Below, one piece after another: positions 28,450 to 37,859 of a stretch of 55,974 nucleotides of DNA. The position numbers were made by a program, and so were the translations under genes. This DNA comes from Photobacterium halotolerans DSM 18316 (lineage in GTDB: Bacteria; Pseudomonadota; Gammaproteobacteria; Enterobacterales; Vibrionaceae), in contig NZ_KE384324.1 of NCBI RefSeq assembly GCF_000425165.1, positions 1 to 55,974 on the forward strand, read 5' to 3'. The stretch's first letter is position 1. The number at the start of each line of letters is the position of its first letter. The notes under the pieces are model-generated. The model did not search any database, had not been told where the DNA came from, and saw nothing but the letters and a program-made list of their open reading frames with translations.

Positions 28450-29046
28450 ATGAAACTCAGCATTATTTCAGGCAGCCACCGCGAACAATCATACAGCATG
28501 AAGGCGGCAGCCTATTTACAGACTCTGGCCGATGAGCAAGGGTTCGAGGAAACAGAGATCATGGATTTGAGTACCCTTAATCTGCCGCTGTGGAATGAAG
28601 GGGTCTGGAGTGGCAGCGATGAATGGAGTGGCTGGCGGGTGCTCGCTGAAGGGCTGAAAACATCGGATGCGGTGGTACTGATCACACCGGAATGGCACGG
28701 CATGGCAACCCCGGCCCTCAAAAATTTCCTGTTGCTGTGCACCTCGGCAGAACTGGGTCACAAGCCGGTACTGCTGGTCAGTGTTTCCGCAAGCGTAAAC
28801 GGTGTCTACCCTATCAGTGAGCTGCGCATGACAGGCAGTAAGAACAACCACGCATGTTTCATCCCGGATCATTTGATCTTCCGCGACTGTGAAACTCTGC
28901 TGGCAGCGGACCAAGCCGTCAGTGATGAGCGGTTCGACGGCCGGGCGAGATATACCATCAAATCTCTGGCAGCCTATGCCAGAGCCTTAAGCCCGGTGCG
29001 AGAAGAACTGCAACAGGGGATGAAAGATTTCCCGTTCGGCATGTGA
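28450..29046 (+). CDS. NAD(P)H-dependent FMN reductase (flavodoxin-like fold)
   Basis: A 198-residue protein of the NADPH-dependent FMN reductase family. The N-terminal phosphate-binding stretch is SGSHREQSYSMK (8-19), and TPEWHGMATPALKNFL (about 79-94) is the family's conserved flavin-side motif. Such enzymes reduce free flavins, quinones or azo compounds. AAAGGAAAAG precedes the ATG. It stands alone behind a putative operator. The true substrate cannot be read from sequence. Confidence 0.82.
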   Translation: MKLSIISGSHREQSYSMKAAAYLQTLADEQGFEETEIMDLSTLNLPLWNEGVWSGSDEWSGWRVLAEGLKTSDAVVLITPEWHGMATPALKNFLLLCTSAELGHKPVLLVSVSASVNGVYPISELRMTGSKNNHACFIPDHLIFRDCETLLAADQAVSDERFDGRARYTIKSLAAYARALSPVREELQQGMKDFPFGM

Positions 29047-29093
29047 CAAAAACCATCATGCCCCTTTGCTGCCATGAAACAATCCAGAGCCCG

Positions 29094-30179
29094 CTAGGGT
29101 TTAATCACCACACAGGCCGTCTGTTTCTGGCGGCCAAACCCGAGGATCTGGCTCAGCCCGGCTTTATTGAGCGGGATATGAGCACGATGGCTGCTGTCTG
29201 CCTTGTCTTCGGCAAAGGGGTCATGAAAGAAAAAGAACTGTTCACTGACGCCGCTCAGCACAATCCAGTGCGGCTCTTTGCAGCCGTTAAAGCGATAGGT
29301 GCTGATCAGCATCAGCAAACAGCAGCCCTGTTTCAGCCAGTCTTCAATCTGACTGACCGCCGGCATGGCATCCACTACAGGCACACCGGCCTCGTCCAAC
29401 TGCTGACAAAAATCCTGATGGACCAGCTCGATAATGTCCTTTTTCCTGGGATCGCGAACACTGTCGATAAAAGGCGTGGACAGCGACTGCGCCCACAATT
29501 CCACTTTGCACCCGCGCCGGTGCGCCGCCAGTGCCAGCCCCTGCCCGCTGCACCCGCCGTGGCCCGATGCCATGAAGATAGTGGTGGCCTCCCGCCACAG
29601 CTGCATCTCGATCTGACGGCTGGGCTGAAAGGCCGAATCCAGATAAGACAGGCTCATCATTAAGCATGCCGGGCCACAGGTGAATGGCGTGGTCTGTACA
29701 TACAAAGGAAGCGGTAGCAAGTGCTTAGCTTCCATAGGACTCAGACGTTTTTGCATCCTGACGCCATCGGCCAGATCATCGTAATAATGGATTAAAATTT
29801 TTAATGGTTTATAACCGCATTTTTCATAAAGATTTCGCGCCGCAACATTGTCATTGCGCACTTCCAGCCTTAATGTATTGAAACCGTTTTCCAGTGCCGC
29901 CGCTTCACAGGCAGACAATAACTGCTGAGCAATGTGCCTGCCTCGATAAACGGGATCGACGGCAAGGGAATACAACCGCGCCAGCTGGGTGCCCCGGTGA
30001 AATAACACCAGCCCATAGCCAGCTATCCGGCCTTCATCTTCCGCGACAAACAGCACGCTCTGGGGCGATTTAATAAACCGCCGCATCTGACGGGGTGAAA
30101 TACGATCCCCGTCAAAAAGCTGAGCCTCCAGAGCATTTAAACTATCTAGAGCATAAAGCTGTGCAATACGGACTATCAT
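29094..30179 (-). CDS. GNAT acetyltransferase fused to a C39-like peptidase
   Basis: A two-domain protein of 361 residues from the ATG at 30179 (a GTG at 30191 would add four). Residues 1-140 are a GNAT domain with the acetyl-CoA loop VYRGRHIAQQLL and RLEVRNDNVAARNLYEKCGYKPL. Residues about 155-361 resemble a C39/papain-like peptidase: TPFTCGPACLMMSLSYL with Cys168, PHWIVLSGV with His304 and FFHDPF with Asp320 as a likely triad. It is divergent from, and 75 bases away from, the ATP-grasp gene at 30255. Fusions of this kind next to RimK-type ligases have been noted computationally as peptide-modification systems; the biochemistry is not established. No membrane segment or transporter, so it is not a bacteriocin exporter. 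Confidence 0.85.
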   Translation of the reverse strand: MIVRIAQLYALDSLNALEAQLFDGDRISPRQMRRFIKSPQSVLFVAEDEGRIAGYGLVLFHRGTQLARLYSLAVDPVYRGRHIAQQLLSACEAAALENGFNTLRLEVRNDNVAARNLYEKCGYKPLKILIHYYDDLADGVRMQKRLSPMEAKHLLPLPLYVQTTPFTCGPACLMMSLSYLDSAFQPSRQIEMQLWREATTIFMASGHGGCSGQGLALAAHRRGCKVELWAQSLSTPFIDSVRDPRKKDIIELVHQDFCQQLDEAGVPVVDAMPAVSQIEDWLKQGCCLLMLISTYRFNGCKEPHWIVLSGVSEQFFFFHDPFAEDKADSSHRAHIPLNKAGLSQILGFGRQKQTACVVIKP

Positions 30180-30254
30180 GGACTTATTCACGCTTGAGTG
30201 GACTAGTTCGATTTAATCCCAAAATTAGCCGTAAGGCTATAGGTGAAGAAAAAG

Positions 30255-31721
30255 ATGACAAAAGTCCTCATTATTACCGACAACGACAGTGACTGGCGGC
30301 AGTATTTTCCCTCTGACAGGGTTGTCACTGTCGACACATATTTGCAGCAGGGTGCGTTTTGTGAAAACAAAGCCACTCAGGTCATAAACCTGTGCCGCGA
30401 CTACGGTTATATGAGCAGCGGTTATTACTGTTCGCTGATGGCCGAAGCCCGCGGGCACAGGGTAATTCCCCGTGTGATGACGATTAATGACTTGTCTCAG
30501 CCCTTCCTGTTGTCGGTACCGTCAGACCAGCTGGAAAAAGCCTTTGCGCACCAGTTGCAGTCGTCTGGGGATCAGCTCGAAGAAAAAATTTACTTTGGTC
30601 AGTCCAAAGTGCCCGGTTTTGAAAAAATGGCGCGCCGCCTGTTCGAGCACTTTATGGTGCCTGTGATTAAAGTGATCATCCGCCGCTCCGATTCGCACTG
30701 GCAGGTCGATCAGATCACGCCGTTCCCGTTTCAGGATTTGACGGATCCTGAGCAGGATTTGTTTGCCGAGGCACTGGAGCGCTTTTCCAACAAGGTGTGG
30801 CGCTCACCCAAGCCGAGCAAGAATGCACGCTACGATCTGGCCTTGCTAGTCGATCCGAACGAAAAGATGCCGCCGTCAGACAGCGCAGCCCTGCATAACT
30901 TTAAGAAAGCCGCCAAGCGCCTGGGCATGCGGCTGCAGGCCATTACCCCGGATGATCTGTCGCGGCTGGGCGAATTTGACGGCCTGTTCATCCGTGCCAC
31001 CACCAATATCGGTAACTTCACTTACCGTTTTGCCAAAACGGCGGAGAAGCTGGGCCTGATCGTGATGGACGATCCGGAGTCGATCATGAAATGCACCAAC
31101 AAGGTATTTCTCACCGAATTGTTGCGCTTGCACAAAGTCCCGACCCCGAAAAGTGTGGTGCTGAAAAGCTTCGATCCTAACTGGCTCGAACAGGCTGAAA
31201 ACGACATAGGTTTTCCTATGGTACTCAAAGTGCCGGACGGTGCTTTTTCTGTCGGCGTGGTAAAAGTCAAAAACCGGGAAGAATTGCTGACCCAAATGGA
31301 GGCCCTGTTTGCGCGCAGTACGCTGATTCTGGCCCAGGAGTTTCTGCCGACAGATTTTGACTGGCGGATTGGTATCCTCAACCGTCAGCCGCTGTTTGCC
31401 TGTAAGTATTACATGAGCCGCGGCCACTGGCAGATTTACCAGCACCACAACAGCGGCCGGGTCACCTCGGGCGGCTTTGAAACCCTGGATTTGAAACAGG
31501 TGCCAAAGAACGTGATCGAGGTGGCGCTCAAAGCCGCCAACCAGATTGGTGCAGGTCTGTACGGCGTCGATCTGAAGGAAGTGAATGGCCAGGTGGTGGT
31601 GATAGAAGTGAACGACAACCCGAGTATCGATCATAAAGTCGAAGATGCTTTCCTTGGCGATCTGCTCTACGACCGGGTGATGACAGAGTTTCTGCGCCGC
31701 ATTCAGCTGCGCGGCTTTTGA
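30255..31721 (+). CDS. RimK-family ATP-grasp ligase with an N-terminal RLAN-type domain
   Basis: A 488-residue protein. The first 200 residues or so form a domain found in front of certain RimK-like ligases (MTKVLIITDNDSDW; INLCRDYGYMSSGYYCSLMAEARGHRVIPRV). The C-terminal half is an ATP-grasp domain with KVPDGAFSVGVVKVKN (the Gly-rich ATP loop), TLILAQEFLPTDFDWRIGIL, and the metal-binding VVVIEVNDNPSIDHKVED. Such enzymes join an amino acid to a carboxylate on a peptide or small molecule. Start at 30255 has AGGTGA eight bases upstream; the GTG at 30243 has none. Its partner gene is the divergent GNAT-C39 fusion. Substrate is unknown. Confidence 0.88.
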   Translation: MTKVLIITDNDSDWRQYFPSDRVVTVDTYLQQGAFCENKATQVINLCRDYGYMSSGYYCSLMAEARGHRVIPRVMTINDLSQPFLLSVPSDQLEKAFAHQLQSSGDQLEEKIYFGQSKVPGFEKMARRLFEHFMVPVIKVIIRRSDSHWQVDQITPFPFQDLTDPEQDLFAEALERFSNKVWRSPKPSKNARYDLALLVDPNEKMPPSDSAALHNFKKAAKRLGMRLQAITPDDLSRLGEFDGLFIRATTNIGNFTYRFAKTAEKLGLIVMDDPESIMKCTNKVFLTELLRLHKVPTPKSVVLKSFDPNWLEQAENDIGFPMVLKVPDGAFSVGVVKVKNREELLTQMEALFARSTLILAQEFLPTDFDWRIGILNRQPLFACKYYMSRGHWQIYQHHNSGRVTSGGFETLDLKQVPKNVIEVALKAANQIGAGLYGVDLKEVNGQVVVIEVNDNPSIDHKVEDAFLGDLLYDRVMTEFLRRIQLRGF

Positions 31722-31727
31722 TAACAG

Positions 31728-31754
31728 ACAAGGCGGGCCAGTGACCCGCCTTGT
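31728..31754 (+). terminator. intrinsic terminator of the ATP-grasp gene
   Basis: ACAAGGCGGG and CCCGCCTTGT form a 10-bp stem with a 7-base loop, followed by GCGTTTT. It begins 7 bases after the stop codon. Confidence 0.7.
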
Positions 31755-31826
31755 GCGTTTTCATTCCTTTGTTCAATGAGGACACCGGCCAACAGCGTAT
31801 AACTTGCCGGCATCAATACTGACTCA

Positions 31827-32906
31827 TTATCGGTACGCCATGGCCACGCGCGATGTCAGCTTGGTCACCAGTTCGTACGCTATGGTACCGACATGCTCGG
31901 CCACCACCTCGGCAGGTAATCCCTGCCCCCATAATACCGCTTCATCGCCCACGCAATCGGTGGCATCCGGCCCCAGATCGACCGTCAGCATATCCATAGA
32001 GACCCGACCTGCAATCGGCACCCAGCGGCCGTTGATCAGCACAGGCGTGCCATTCGGCGCGGTGCGCGGATAACCGTCGCCATAACCTATGGCCACCACG
32101 CCGATTTTGGTATCCCGCTCGCTGACCCAGATGCCGCCATAACCGACCGCTTCCCCTTGCTTGAGTGTCCGCACCGCAATCACACTGGAGGTCAGTGTCA
32201 TCACCGGCTGCATACCAAAGGCTTCGGCAGAGTGCGTCTTATCGGCGAACGGCGAAATGCCATACATGATAATACCAGGACGAATCCACTCCAGATGGCT
32301 GTCCGGCCAGGCCAGAATACCCGCGGAATTGGCCAGAGAGCGCTCCCCCCGGCAGCCTTGCGTCAGCGACATAAAAGTCTGGATCTGGCTGTCTGTCACC
32401 GGGCTGTCCAGCTCATCGGCACAGGCAAAATGACTCATATACCGCAGCGGCTGGGCCACATTCGGGCTGGCATGCAGGCGATCGACAAATGCCTGGAACT
32501 CTTCCGGACGCACGCCGAGACGATGCATGCCGCTGTCAATTTTGAGCCAGACTTTCACCGGCATCTCCAGCACTGCCTGCTCCAGAGCTTCCAACTGCTC
32601 TATGGTGTGGACCACGGTCTGAATATTATTGGTCACCAGCACAGGCAGATCCGACGGCGAGTAAAAACCTTCCATCAGAAGAATCGGTTTCACCACCCCA
32701 CAGGCGCGCAGCGAGAGGGCTTCCTCAATCCTCGCGACACCAAAGCCGTCGGCATCCGGCAGCCCGGTAGCAACCTGCTCCAGACCGTGTCCGTAACCAT
32801 TGGCTTTGACCATGGCGAGCAACTTGCAGCCGGGCGCCTGCTGTCTGATCAGACTCAGGTTCTGGCGCAAAGCCCGGGTATCAATATAGGCGGTAGCTGC
32901 TTTCAT
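31827..32906 (-). CDS. alr: alanine racemase Alr
   Basis: PLP-dependent enzyme that makes D-alanine for peptidoglycan. The PLP lysine lies in [11 protein letters not shown] (Lys33), and the second catalytic tyrosine is in the C-terminal beta domain (MYGISPF region; [12 protein letters not shown]). The length of 359 residues is normal. The gene lies 25 bases downstream of dnaB on the same strand, so it is probably cotranscribed with it; dnaB-alr is a conserved pair in gammaproteobacteria. No signal peptide, so not the periplasmic broad-spectrum racemase. Confidence 0.96.
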   Translation of the reverse strand: MKAATAYIDTRALRQNLSLIRQQAPGCKLLAMVKANGYGHGLEQVATGLPDADGFGVARIEEALSLRACGVVKPILLMEGFYSPSDLPVLVTNNIQTVVHTIEQLEALEQAVLEMPVKVWLKIDSGMHRLGVRPEEFQAFVDRLHASPNVAQPLRYMSHFACADELDSPVTDSQIQTFMSLTQGCRGERSLANSAGILAWPDSHLEWIRPGIIMYGISPFADKTHSAEAFGMQPVMTLTSSVIAVRTLKQGEAVGYGGIWVSERDTKIGVVAIGYGDGYPRTAPNGTPVLINGRWVPIAGRVSMDMLTVDLGPDATDCVGDEAVLWGQGLPAEVVAEHVGTIAYELVTKLTSRVAMAYR

Positions 32907-32931
32907 TCATTATCCTGCTGCTGGGTTAACG

Positions 32932-34332
32932 CTAATACTCATCATCAAAGGCCGGGCCGGCATAATTGTCAAAGCGGGAAAACTGACCCTGGAAAGTCAG
33001 GCGCACACTACCTATGGGGCCGTTACGCTGTTTACCTATGATGATTTCAGCAATGCCTTTCAGTGCACTGTCTTCGTGATATACCTCATCACGGTAGATG
33101 AACATGATCAAGTCCGCATCCTGCTCGATGGCACCAGATTCACGCAAGTCCGAGTTTACCGGACGCTTATCGGCCCGCTGCTCCAGCGAGCGGTTAAGCT
33201 GAGACAGCGCCACCACAGGTACATTCAGCTCTTTCGCCAGGGCTTTGAGCGAGCGGGAGATCTCGGCAATTTCCAGCGTACGGTTATCCTGCAAGCCAGG
33301 CACCCGCATCAGCTGAAGGTAATCGACCATGATCATGCTGAGCCCGCCATGTTCACGGGCAATACGGCGGGCACGAGAGCGGACATCTGTCGGGGTCAGG
33401 CCAGAACTGTCATCAATGTACATGTTCTTTTTTTCCATCAGTATGCCCATGGTCGACGAAATGCGCGCCCAGTCTTCATCGTCCAGCTGACCGGTACGGA
33501 TCTTGGTCTGATCCACCCGCGACAGCGAGGCCAACATACGCATCATGATTTGTTCGGCGGGCATCTCCAGCGAAAAAATCAGCACCGGCTTTTCCTGCTC
33601 CATGGCTGCGTTTTCGCACAGGTTCATCGCGAACGTCGTTTTACCCATCGACGGACGGGCTGCCACTATGATCAGATCCGATCCCTGCAGGCCTGCAGTT
33701 TTCTTATTCAGATCGGTAAAGCCGGTTGAGACCCCGGTGACACCATCCTGAGGCGACTGATACAGCAGTTCGATACGTTCCAGGGTTTTTTCCAGAATGG
33801 TATCGACATTCTGCGGACCTTCATTTTCATTGGTACGCTGCTCGGCAATGGCAAACACTTTACTTTCTGCCATATCGAGCAGATCGACGCTGGTTCTGCC
33901 CTGAGGGTCATAACCGGCATCGGCAATCTCGTTGGCGACCCCTATCATGTCGCGGATCAGCGCACGCTCCCTGACAATCTCAGCATAGGCGGTAATATTG
34001 GCCGCAGAAGGGGTGTTCTTGGCTAACTCGGCCAGGTAGGCAAAGCCACCGACATCCTCAAGCTGATCATGCAGCTCAAGACGTTCTGACAGGGTGATCA
34101 AATCCAGCGGCTGGCCGGATTCCAGCAACCCGGCGGCAGACTCAAAAATCATCCGGTGCGGACGGCTGTAAAAATCACGCGCGACCACTTTTTCTGCGAC
34201 GCTGTCCCAGCGCTCATTATCCAGCAGCAGGCCGCCAAGCACTGACTGCTCTGCCTCCAGCGAATGAGGCGGCATTTTGAGCGCATCCATCTGACTGTCT
34301 TTGGGGCGATTGGGTTTACTTTTCTCTGCCAT
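32932..34332 (-). CDS. dnaB: replicative DNA helicase DnaB
   Basis: Hexameric 5'-3' helicase of the replication fork. The N-terminal helical domain begins at PPHSLEAEQSVLGGLLLDNERWD, and the RecA-like C-terminal domain has the Walker A ARPSMGKTTFAMN and Walker B region MIMVDYLQLM. No intein or insertion is visible. I start at the ATG at 34332 (466 residues); the frame is open to a GTG four codons upstream. The preceding gap of 250 bases separates it from the DUF481 gene on the other strand. Confidence 0.96.
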   Translation of the reverse strand: MAEKSKPNRPKDSQMDALKMPPHSLEAEQSVLGGLLLDNERWDSVAEKVVARDFYSRPHRMIFESAAGLLESGQPLDLITLSERLELHDQLEDVGGFAYLAELAKNTPSAANITAYAEIVRERALIRDMIGVANEIADAGYDPQGRTSVDLLDMAESKVFAIAEQRTNENEGPQNVDTILEKTLERIELLYQSPQDGVTGVSTGFTDLNKKTAGLQGSDLIIVAARPSMGKTTFAMNLCENAAMEQEKPVLIFSLEMPAEQIMMRMLASLSRVDQTKIRTGQLDDEDWARISSTMGILMEKKNMYIDDSSGLTPTDVRSRARRIAREHGGLSMIMVDYLQLMRVPGLQDNRTLEIAEISRSLKALAKELNVPVVALSQLNRSLEQRADKRPVNSDLRESGAIEQDADLIMFIYRDEVYHEDSALKGIAEIIIGKQRNGPIGSVRLTFQGQFSRFDNYAGPAFDDEY

Positions 34333-34589
34333 AACCACTTGCACGTTTGACCTGAATCCGGCCTGTTAGTATACCTGAACATTCCTGCGAGCTGGCAGCC
34401 ATCCAGACAAAAAAGACCCGGTAAAAGCTGCGCTGCCCAATCTTACGGCACTTCAGCAAAATTTATGTCTAATAGCGCAACATCCTGACGATCAGCTGAC
34501 ATTTTTCAGCTACACTCCGCCGCCTACACCTTTTCTGCACTTTTTTGTGTGTAAGCCGTCGTTTCTTGTGTCAGTAGTTGGGAGGGCAC

Positions 34590-35357
34590 GTGGCAAATAA
34601 ATGCATACTGCTTCCTGTGCTGGTATCCGGCCTGCTCATGATGGCTGAGGCCAGCGCAGAAGAGGTGCCAGAGCTCCCTCCGATCACCTCGCCCTGGTCC
34701 AGTGAACTGGAGCTGGGATACCAGTCGCTTTCCGGCAACTCGAATACCAAATCGCTCAATACCCGGCTGGGGCTGACCTATGTCAAAGATCAGTTTCGTC
34801 AGCAGGTCGAAGCCAAATACCTGCTGGCAGAAGAAGACGGTGAGGAAGAAAAACGCAAAGGCCAGCTCGAATTGCAGAGCGACTTCATCATTAATGAACG
34901 GGCGTATGTGCTGGGCAATACCAGCTATATCGACGACAAATACGGCCCCTACTTCAGGGATTTCACCCTGGCAACCGGTATCGGCTACCGGGTGATCCGG
35001 CTGGAAAGCATGATGATGGAGATAGAAGCCGGCCCGGGTTACCGGCATCAGGAACCGAACATCGACGAAATAGACGATGACGACATCATAGTCCCTGAAA
35101 CCGTCGATGAGCTGATCCTGCGTGGCAGCACCCGCTGGATCTGGAAACCGTCCAAAGATGTCGAACTGAATGTCCGGCTGACCGGCATAGCCGGTAACAG
35201 TAACAGCACGCTGGAAACCCAGGTGTCTCTCACCAGTGCAATCTCAGAGCATATCGCCATCAAGCTCAGCAACACTCAGAAGTTCAACAGCTGGGTACCG
35301 GACGGCCTGCAAAAACGCGACGGTACCATGACAATCAACCTGCTATTTCATTACTGA
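34590..35357 (+). CDS. DUF481 (YdiY-type) outer-membrane protein
   Basis: A 255-residue protein that starts with GTG at 34590, justified by a strong GGGAGGG site five to six bases before it. A signal peptide of about 23 residues (ending ASA) precedes a beta-rich chain that begins SELELGYQSLSGNSNTKSLN, the DUF481 hallmark, and ends INLLFHY, with alternating residues suited to a beta barrel. An acidic stretch (IDEIDDDDI) may be a surface loop. E. coli YdiY has the same layout and unknown function; it responds to salt or acid in some strains. Confidence 0.84.
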   Translation: MANKCILLPVLVSGLLMMAEASAEEVPELPPITSPWSSELELGYQSLSGNSNTKSLNTRLGLTYVKDQFRQQVEAKYLLAEEDGEEEKRKGQLELQSDFIINERAYVLGNTSYIDDKYGPYFRDFTLATGIGYRVIRLESMMMEIEAGPGYRHQEPNIDEIDDDDIIVPETVDELILRGSTRWIWKPSKDVELNVRLTGIAGNSNSTLETQVSLTSAISEHIAIKLSNTQKFNSWVPDGLQKRDGTMTINLLFHY

Positions 35358-35408
35358 TCAGCCTCATTACTGAGCTGCGCCATCCTGCTGACAGCCGTTC
35401 TCCGGACA

Positions 35409-35438
35409 TAAAAAAACCAGCCCTGAGGCTGGTTTTTT
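35409..35438. terminator. bidirectional terminator between the DUF481 gene and rplI
   Basis: AAAAAAACCAGCC, CTGA, GGCTGGTTTTTT: a strong stem with A and T runs on either side. It ends both convergent transcripts. Confidence 0.9.
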
Positions 35439-35458
35439 CGCAGAAGTGCCGGTGCTGA

Positions 35459-35911
35459 TTACTCAGCAGCAACAACTTCCAGCTTAACTGTTGCAAATAC
35501 GTCAGAGTGCAGCTGCAGGCTGATCTCATATTCGCCAGTAGTGCGCAGAGCACCTTCTGGCAGACGTACTTCGCTTTTCGCAACTTCAACGCCAGCAGCA
35601 GTTACTGCATCAGCGATATCACGAGTACCGATTGAACCGAACAGTTTGCCTTCGTCACCCGCTTTAGAAGCAATAACGACAGCTTCCAGAGCGTTAACTT
35701 TCTCAGCGCGAGCTTGAGCAGCAGACAGTTGCTCTGCAACTTTTGCTTCCAGCTCAGCACGACGAGCTTCAAACATTTCAACGTTAGATTTGGTAGCCAT
35801 AACTGCTTTACCCTGAGGGATCAGGAAGTTACGAGCATAACCAGCTTTAACGCTTACCTGATCACCAAGGCTGCCCAGGTTACCGATTTTATCAAGTAGA
35901 ATAACTTGCAT
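35459..35911 (-). CDS. rplI: 50S ribosomal protein bL9
   Basis: A 150-residue large-subunit protein. [36 protein letters not shown] is the N-terminal RNA-binding domain, followed by a long helix ([23 protein letters not shown]) and a C-terminal domain. It is last in rpsF-priB-rpsR-rplI, 36 bases after rpsR. Codon use is strongly biased, as in its ribosomal neighbours. Confidence 0.97.
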   Translation of the reverse strand: MQVILLDKIGNLGSLGDQVSVKAGYARNFLIPQGKAVMATKSNVEMFEARRAELEAKVAEQLSAAQARAEKVNALEAVVIASKAGDEGKLFGSIGTRDIADAVTAAGVEVAKSEVRLPEGALRTTGEYEISLQLHSDVFATVKLEVVAAE

Positions 35912-35947
35912 TATCTTGTCCTCTTAAACTTAATTAAACCGGGCCTA

Positions 35948-36494
<547 letters not shown>

Positions 36495-36501
36495 TCAATG
36501 A

Positions 36502-36891
36502 TTACTCAGCGTCGGCCATGTGACCTTCAGATTGTGCATCGGCACGATCTTCACGACGTGGGGCACGCTCTTCTTTAGCCTTCATCATTGGAGATGGCTC
36601 AGTGATAGCGCCTTTAGTGCGCATGATCATGTTACGGATCACAGCATCGTTAAAGCGGAAGCTTGACTCCAGCTCGTCGACCACAGACTGCTCAGCTTCA
36701 ACGTTCATCAGAACGTAGTGTGCTTTGTGCAGTTTGTTGATTGGGTAAGCCAGTTGACGACGGCCCCAATCTTCCAGACGGTGGATTTGACCGCCAGAAT
36801 CTTTGATAGCACCAGTGTAACGCTCGATCATGCCAGCAACTTGCTCGCTTTGATCAGGGTGCACCATAAATACGATTTCGTAATGACGCAT
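36502..36891 (-). CDS. rpsF: 30S ribosomal protein bS6
   Basis: A 129-residue protein with a ferredoxin-like fold ([25 protein letters not shown]) and an acidic C-terminal tail ([16 protein letters not shown]), which is the part that RimK can modify with glutamates. It heads the rpsF-priB-rpsR-rplI operon. AAGGAG lies before the start. The RimK-like gene at 30255 is not orthologous to rimK itself by its added N-terminal domain. Confidence 0.97.
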   Translation of the reverse strand: MRHYEIVFMVHPDQSEQVAGMIERYTGAIKDSGGQIHRLEDWGRRQLAYPINKLHKAHYVLMNVEAEQSVVDELESSFRFNDAVIRNMIMRTKGAITEPSPMMKAKEERAPRREDRADAQSEGHMADAE

Positions 36892-36915
36892 GGTTTGCTC
36901 CTTACGGATTATTCA

Positions 36916-36949
36916 GCTTCCCTGTTCAGCTCGGTTATCCTGGGGAAGC
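36916..36949 (-). promoter_or_regulatory. candidate S6:S18 autoregulatory leader hairpin
   Basis: In the rpsF 5' leader the minus strand reads GCTTCCC, about 20 bases including ATAACCGAG, then GGGAAGC. The 7-bp stem encloses a CCG, which recalls the S6:S18 leader motif known in many bacteria, where the complex binds a CCG-containing bulge. A CAG/CTG helix can extend the stem. The position, 25 bases before rpsF, is right. The exact bulge geometry was not modelled. Confidence 0.45.
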
Positions 36950-36987
36950 AAGGAACGAAAAAATAAAACCGAGAATTTAGGCGCGAG

Positions 36988-37016
36988 ATAGTACAGAATT
37001 ACACCGCTCAGCGCAA
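36988..37016 (-). promoter_or_regulatory. rpsF operon promoter
   Basis: On the minus strand TTGCGC (37016-37011), a 17-base spacer and TACTAT (36993-36988) form a good promoter. The transcript would start near 36981, about 90 bases before rpsF, and would include the leader hairpin. Confidence 0.6.
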
Positions 37017-37121
37017 CTAAAAGAACAGCGATATCGCCCTGTGCTGGTGTTTATTTTCACCGCAGACAGCAATGCCACCCGAATGGATGGCATTTGATTT
37101 GATTTGGCAGGTCTTTTTGTT

Positions 37122-37859
37122 TTATCCCTGACGCTGGCGCACTGCTTCAAACAGGCAGATCCCCGTTGCAACCGACACATTCAGGCTGGAGACAGTGCCC
37201 GCCATCGGGATCTTAATCAGATCATCACAGGTCTCGCGGGTCAGACGACGCATCCCTTCCCCTTCCGCGCCCATCACTATGGCCAGCGGCCCGGTCAGTT
37301 TGCTTTGATAGAGGTCATGAGTCGCTTCACCGGCGGTGCCGACAATCCAAATCCCTTTGTCCTGCAAGGCACGCATAGTACGGGCCAGATTGGTCACCCG
37401 GATCAGCGGCACCACTTCAGCAGCGCCACAGGCCACTTTAGACGCAGTCGCGTTCAACTGGGCGGCCCTGTCTTTCGGCACGATAATCGCCACCACACCG
37501 GCGGCATCGGCATTACGCAGACACGCGCCCAGGTTATGCGGATCGGTCACGCCATCCAGTATCAGCAACAACGGATTGTCTCTGCCTTCAAGCAGGTCAT
37601 CCAGATCCTGTTCATTGTACTGTTTACCCGGTTTTACCCGCGCCACAATACCCTGATGGCTGCCGCCGTCGGCTTTATCGTCCAGTGCCTTACGGCCGGT
37701 CTGCTGGATAGTCACCCCTAATCGCTGCAATTCGTTCAGCAGCGGCAATACACGCTCGTCCTGACGCCCTTTCAGCACAAAGACTTCAATGAAGCGTGCC
37801 GGGTCGGCACCCAGCACAGCGCTGACGGCATGAATGCCGAAAATCATATCATTACGCAT
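37122..37859 (-). CDS. rlmB: 23S rRNA (guanosine-2'-O-)-methyltransferase RlmB
   Basis: A SPOUT-class methyltransferase that makes Gm2251 in the P loop of 23S rRNA. It has an N-terminal L30e-like substrate-binding domain ([16 protein letters not shown]) and a C-terminal knotted domain with [32 protein letters not shown] and [22 protein letters not shown]. The start overlaps the rnr stop as TAATG, so expression is coupled to RNase R, as in E. coli. Confidence 0.97.
   Translation of the reverse strand: MRNDMIFGIHAVSAVLGADPARFIEVFVLKGRQDERVLPLLNELQRLGVTIQQTGRKALDDKADGGSHQGIVARVKPGKQYNEQDLDDLLEGRDNPLLLILDGVTDPHNLGACLRNADAAGVVAIIVPKDRAAQLNATASKVACGAAEVVPLIRVTNLARTMRALQDKGIWIVGTAGEATHDLYQSKLTGPLAIVMGAEGEGMRRLTRETCDDLIKIPMAGTVSSLNVSVATGICLFEAVRQRQG

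Noticed and set aside
32157..33041. A 294-codon plus-strand frame opposite alr and dnaB
   Set aside because: It is the shadow of the well-supported alr reading frame; the protein is His/Arg/Gln-rich, as antisense frames of GC-rich genes are.
37073..37105. A hairpin after rlmB as terminator (AATGCCA/TGGCATT)
   Set aside because: T-rich DNA follows the stem only on the plus strand, where no gene ends; on the minus strand, where rlmB ends, there is no T run.
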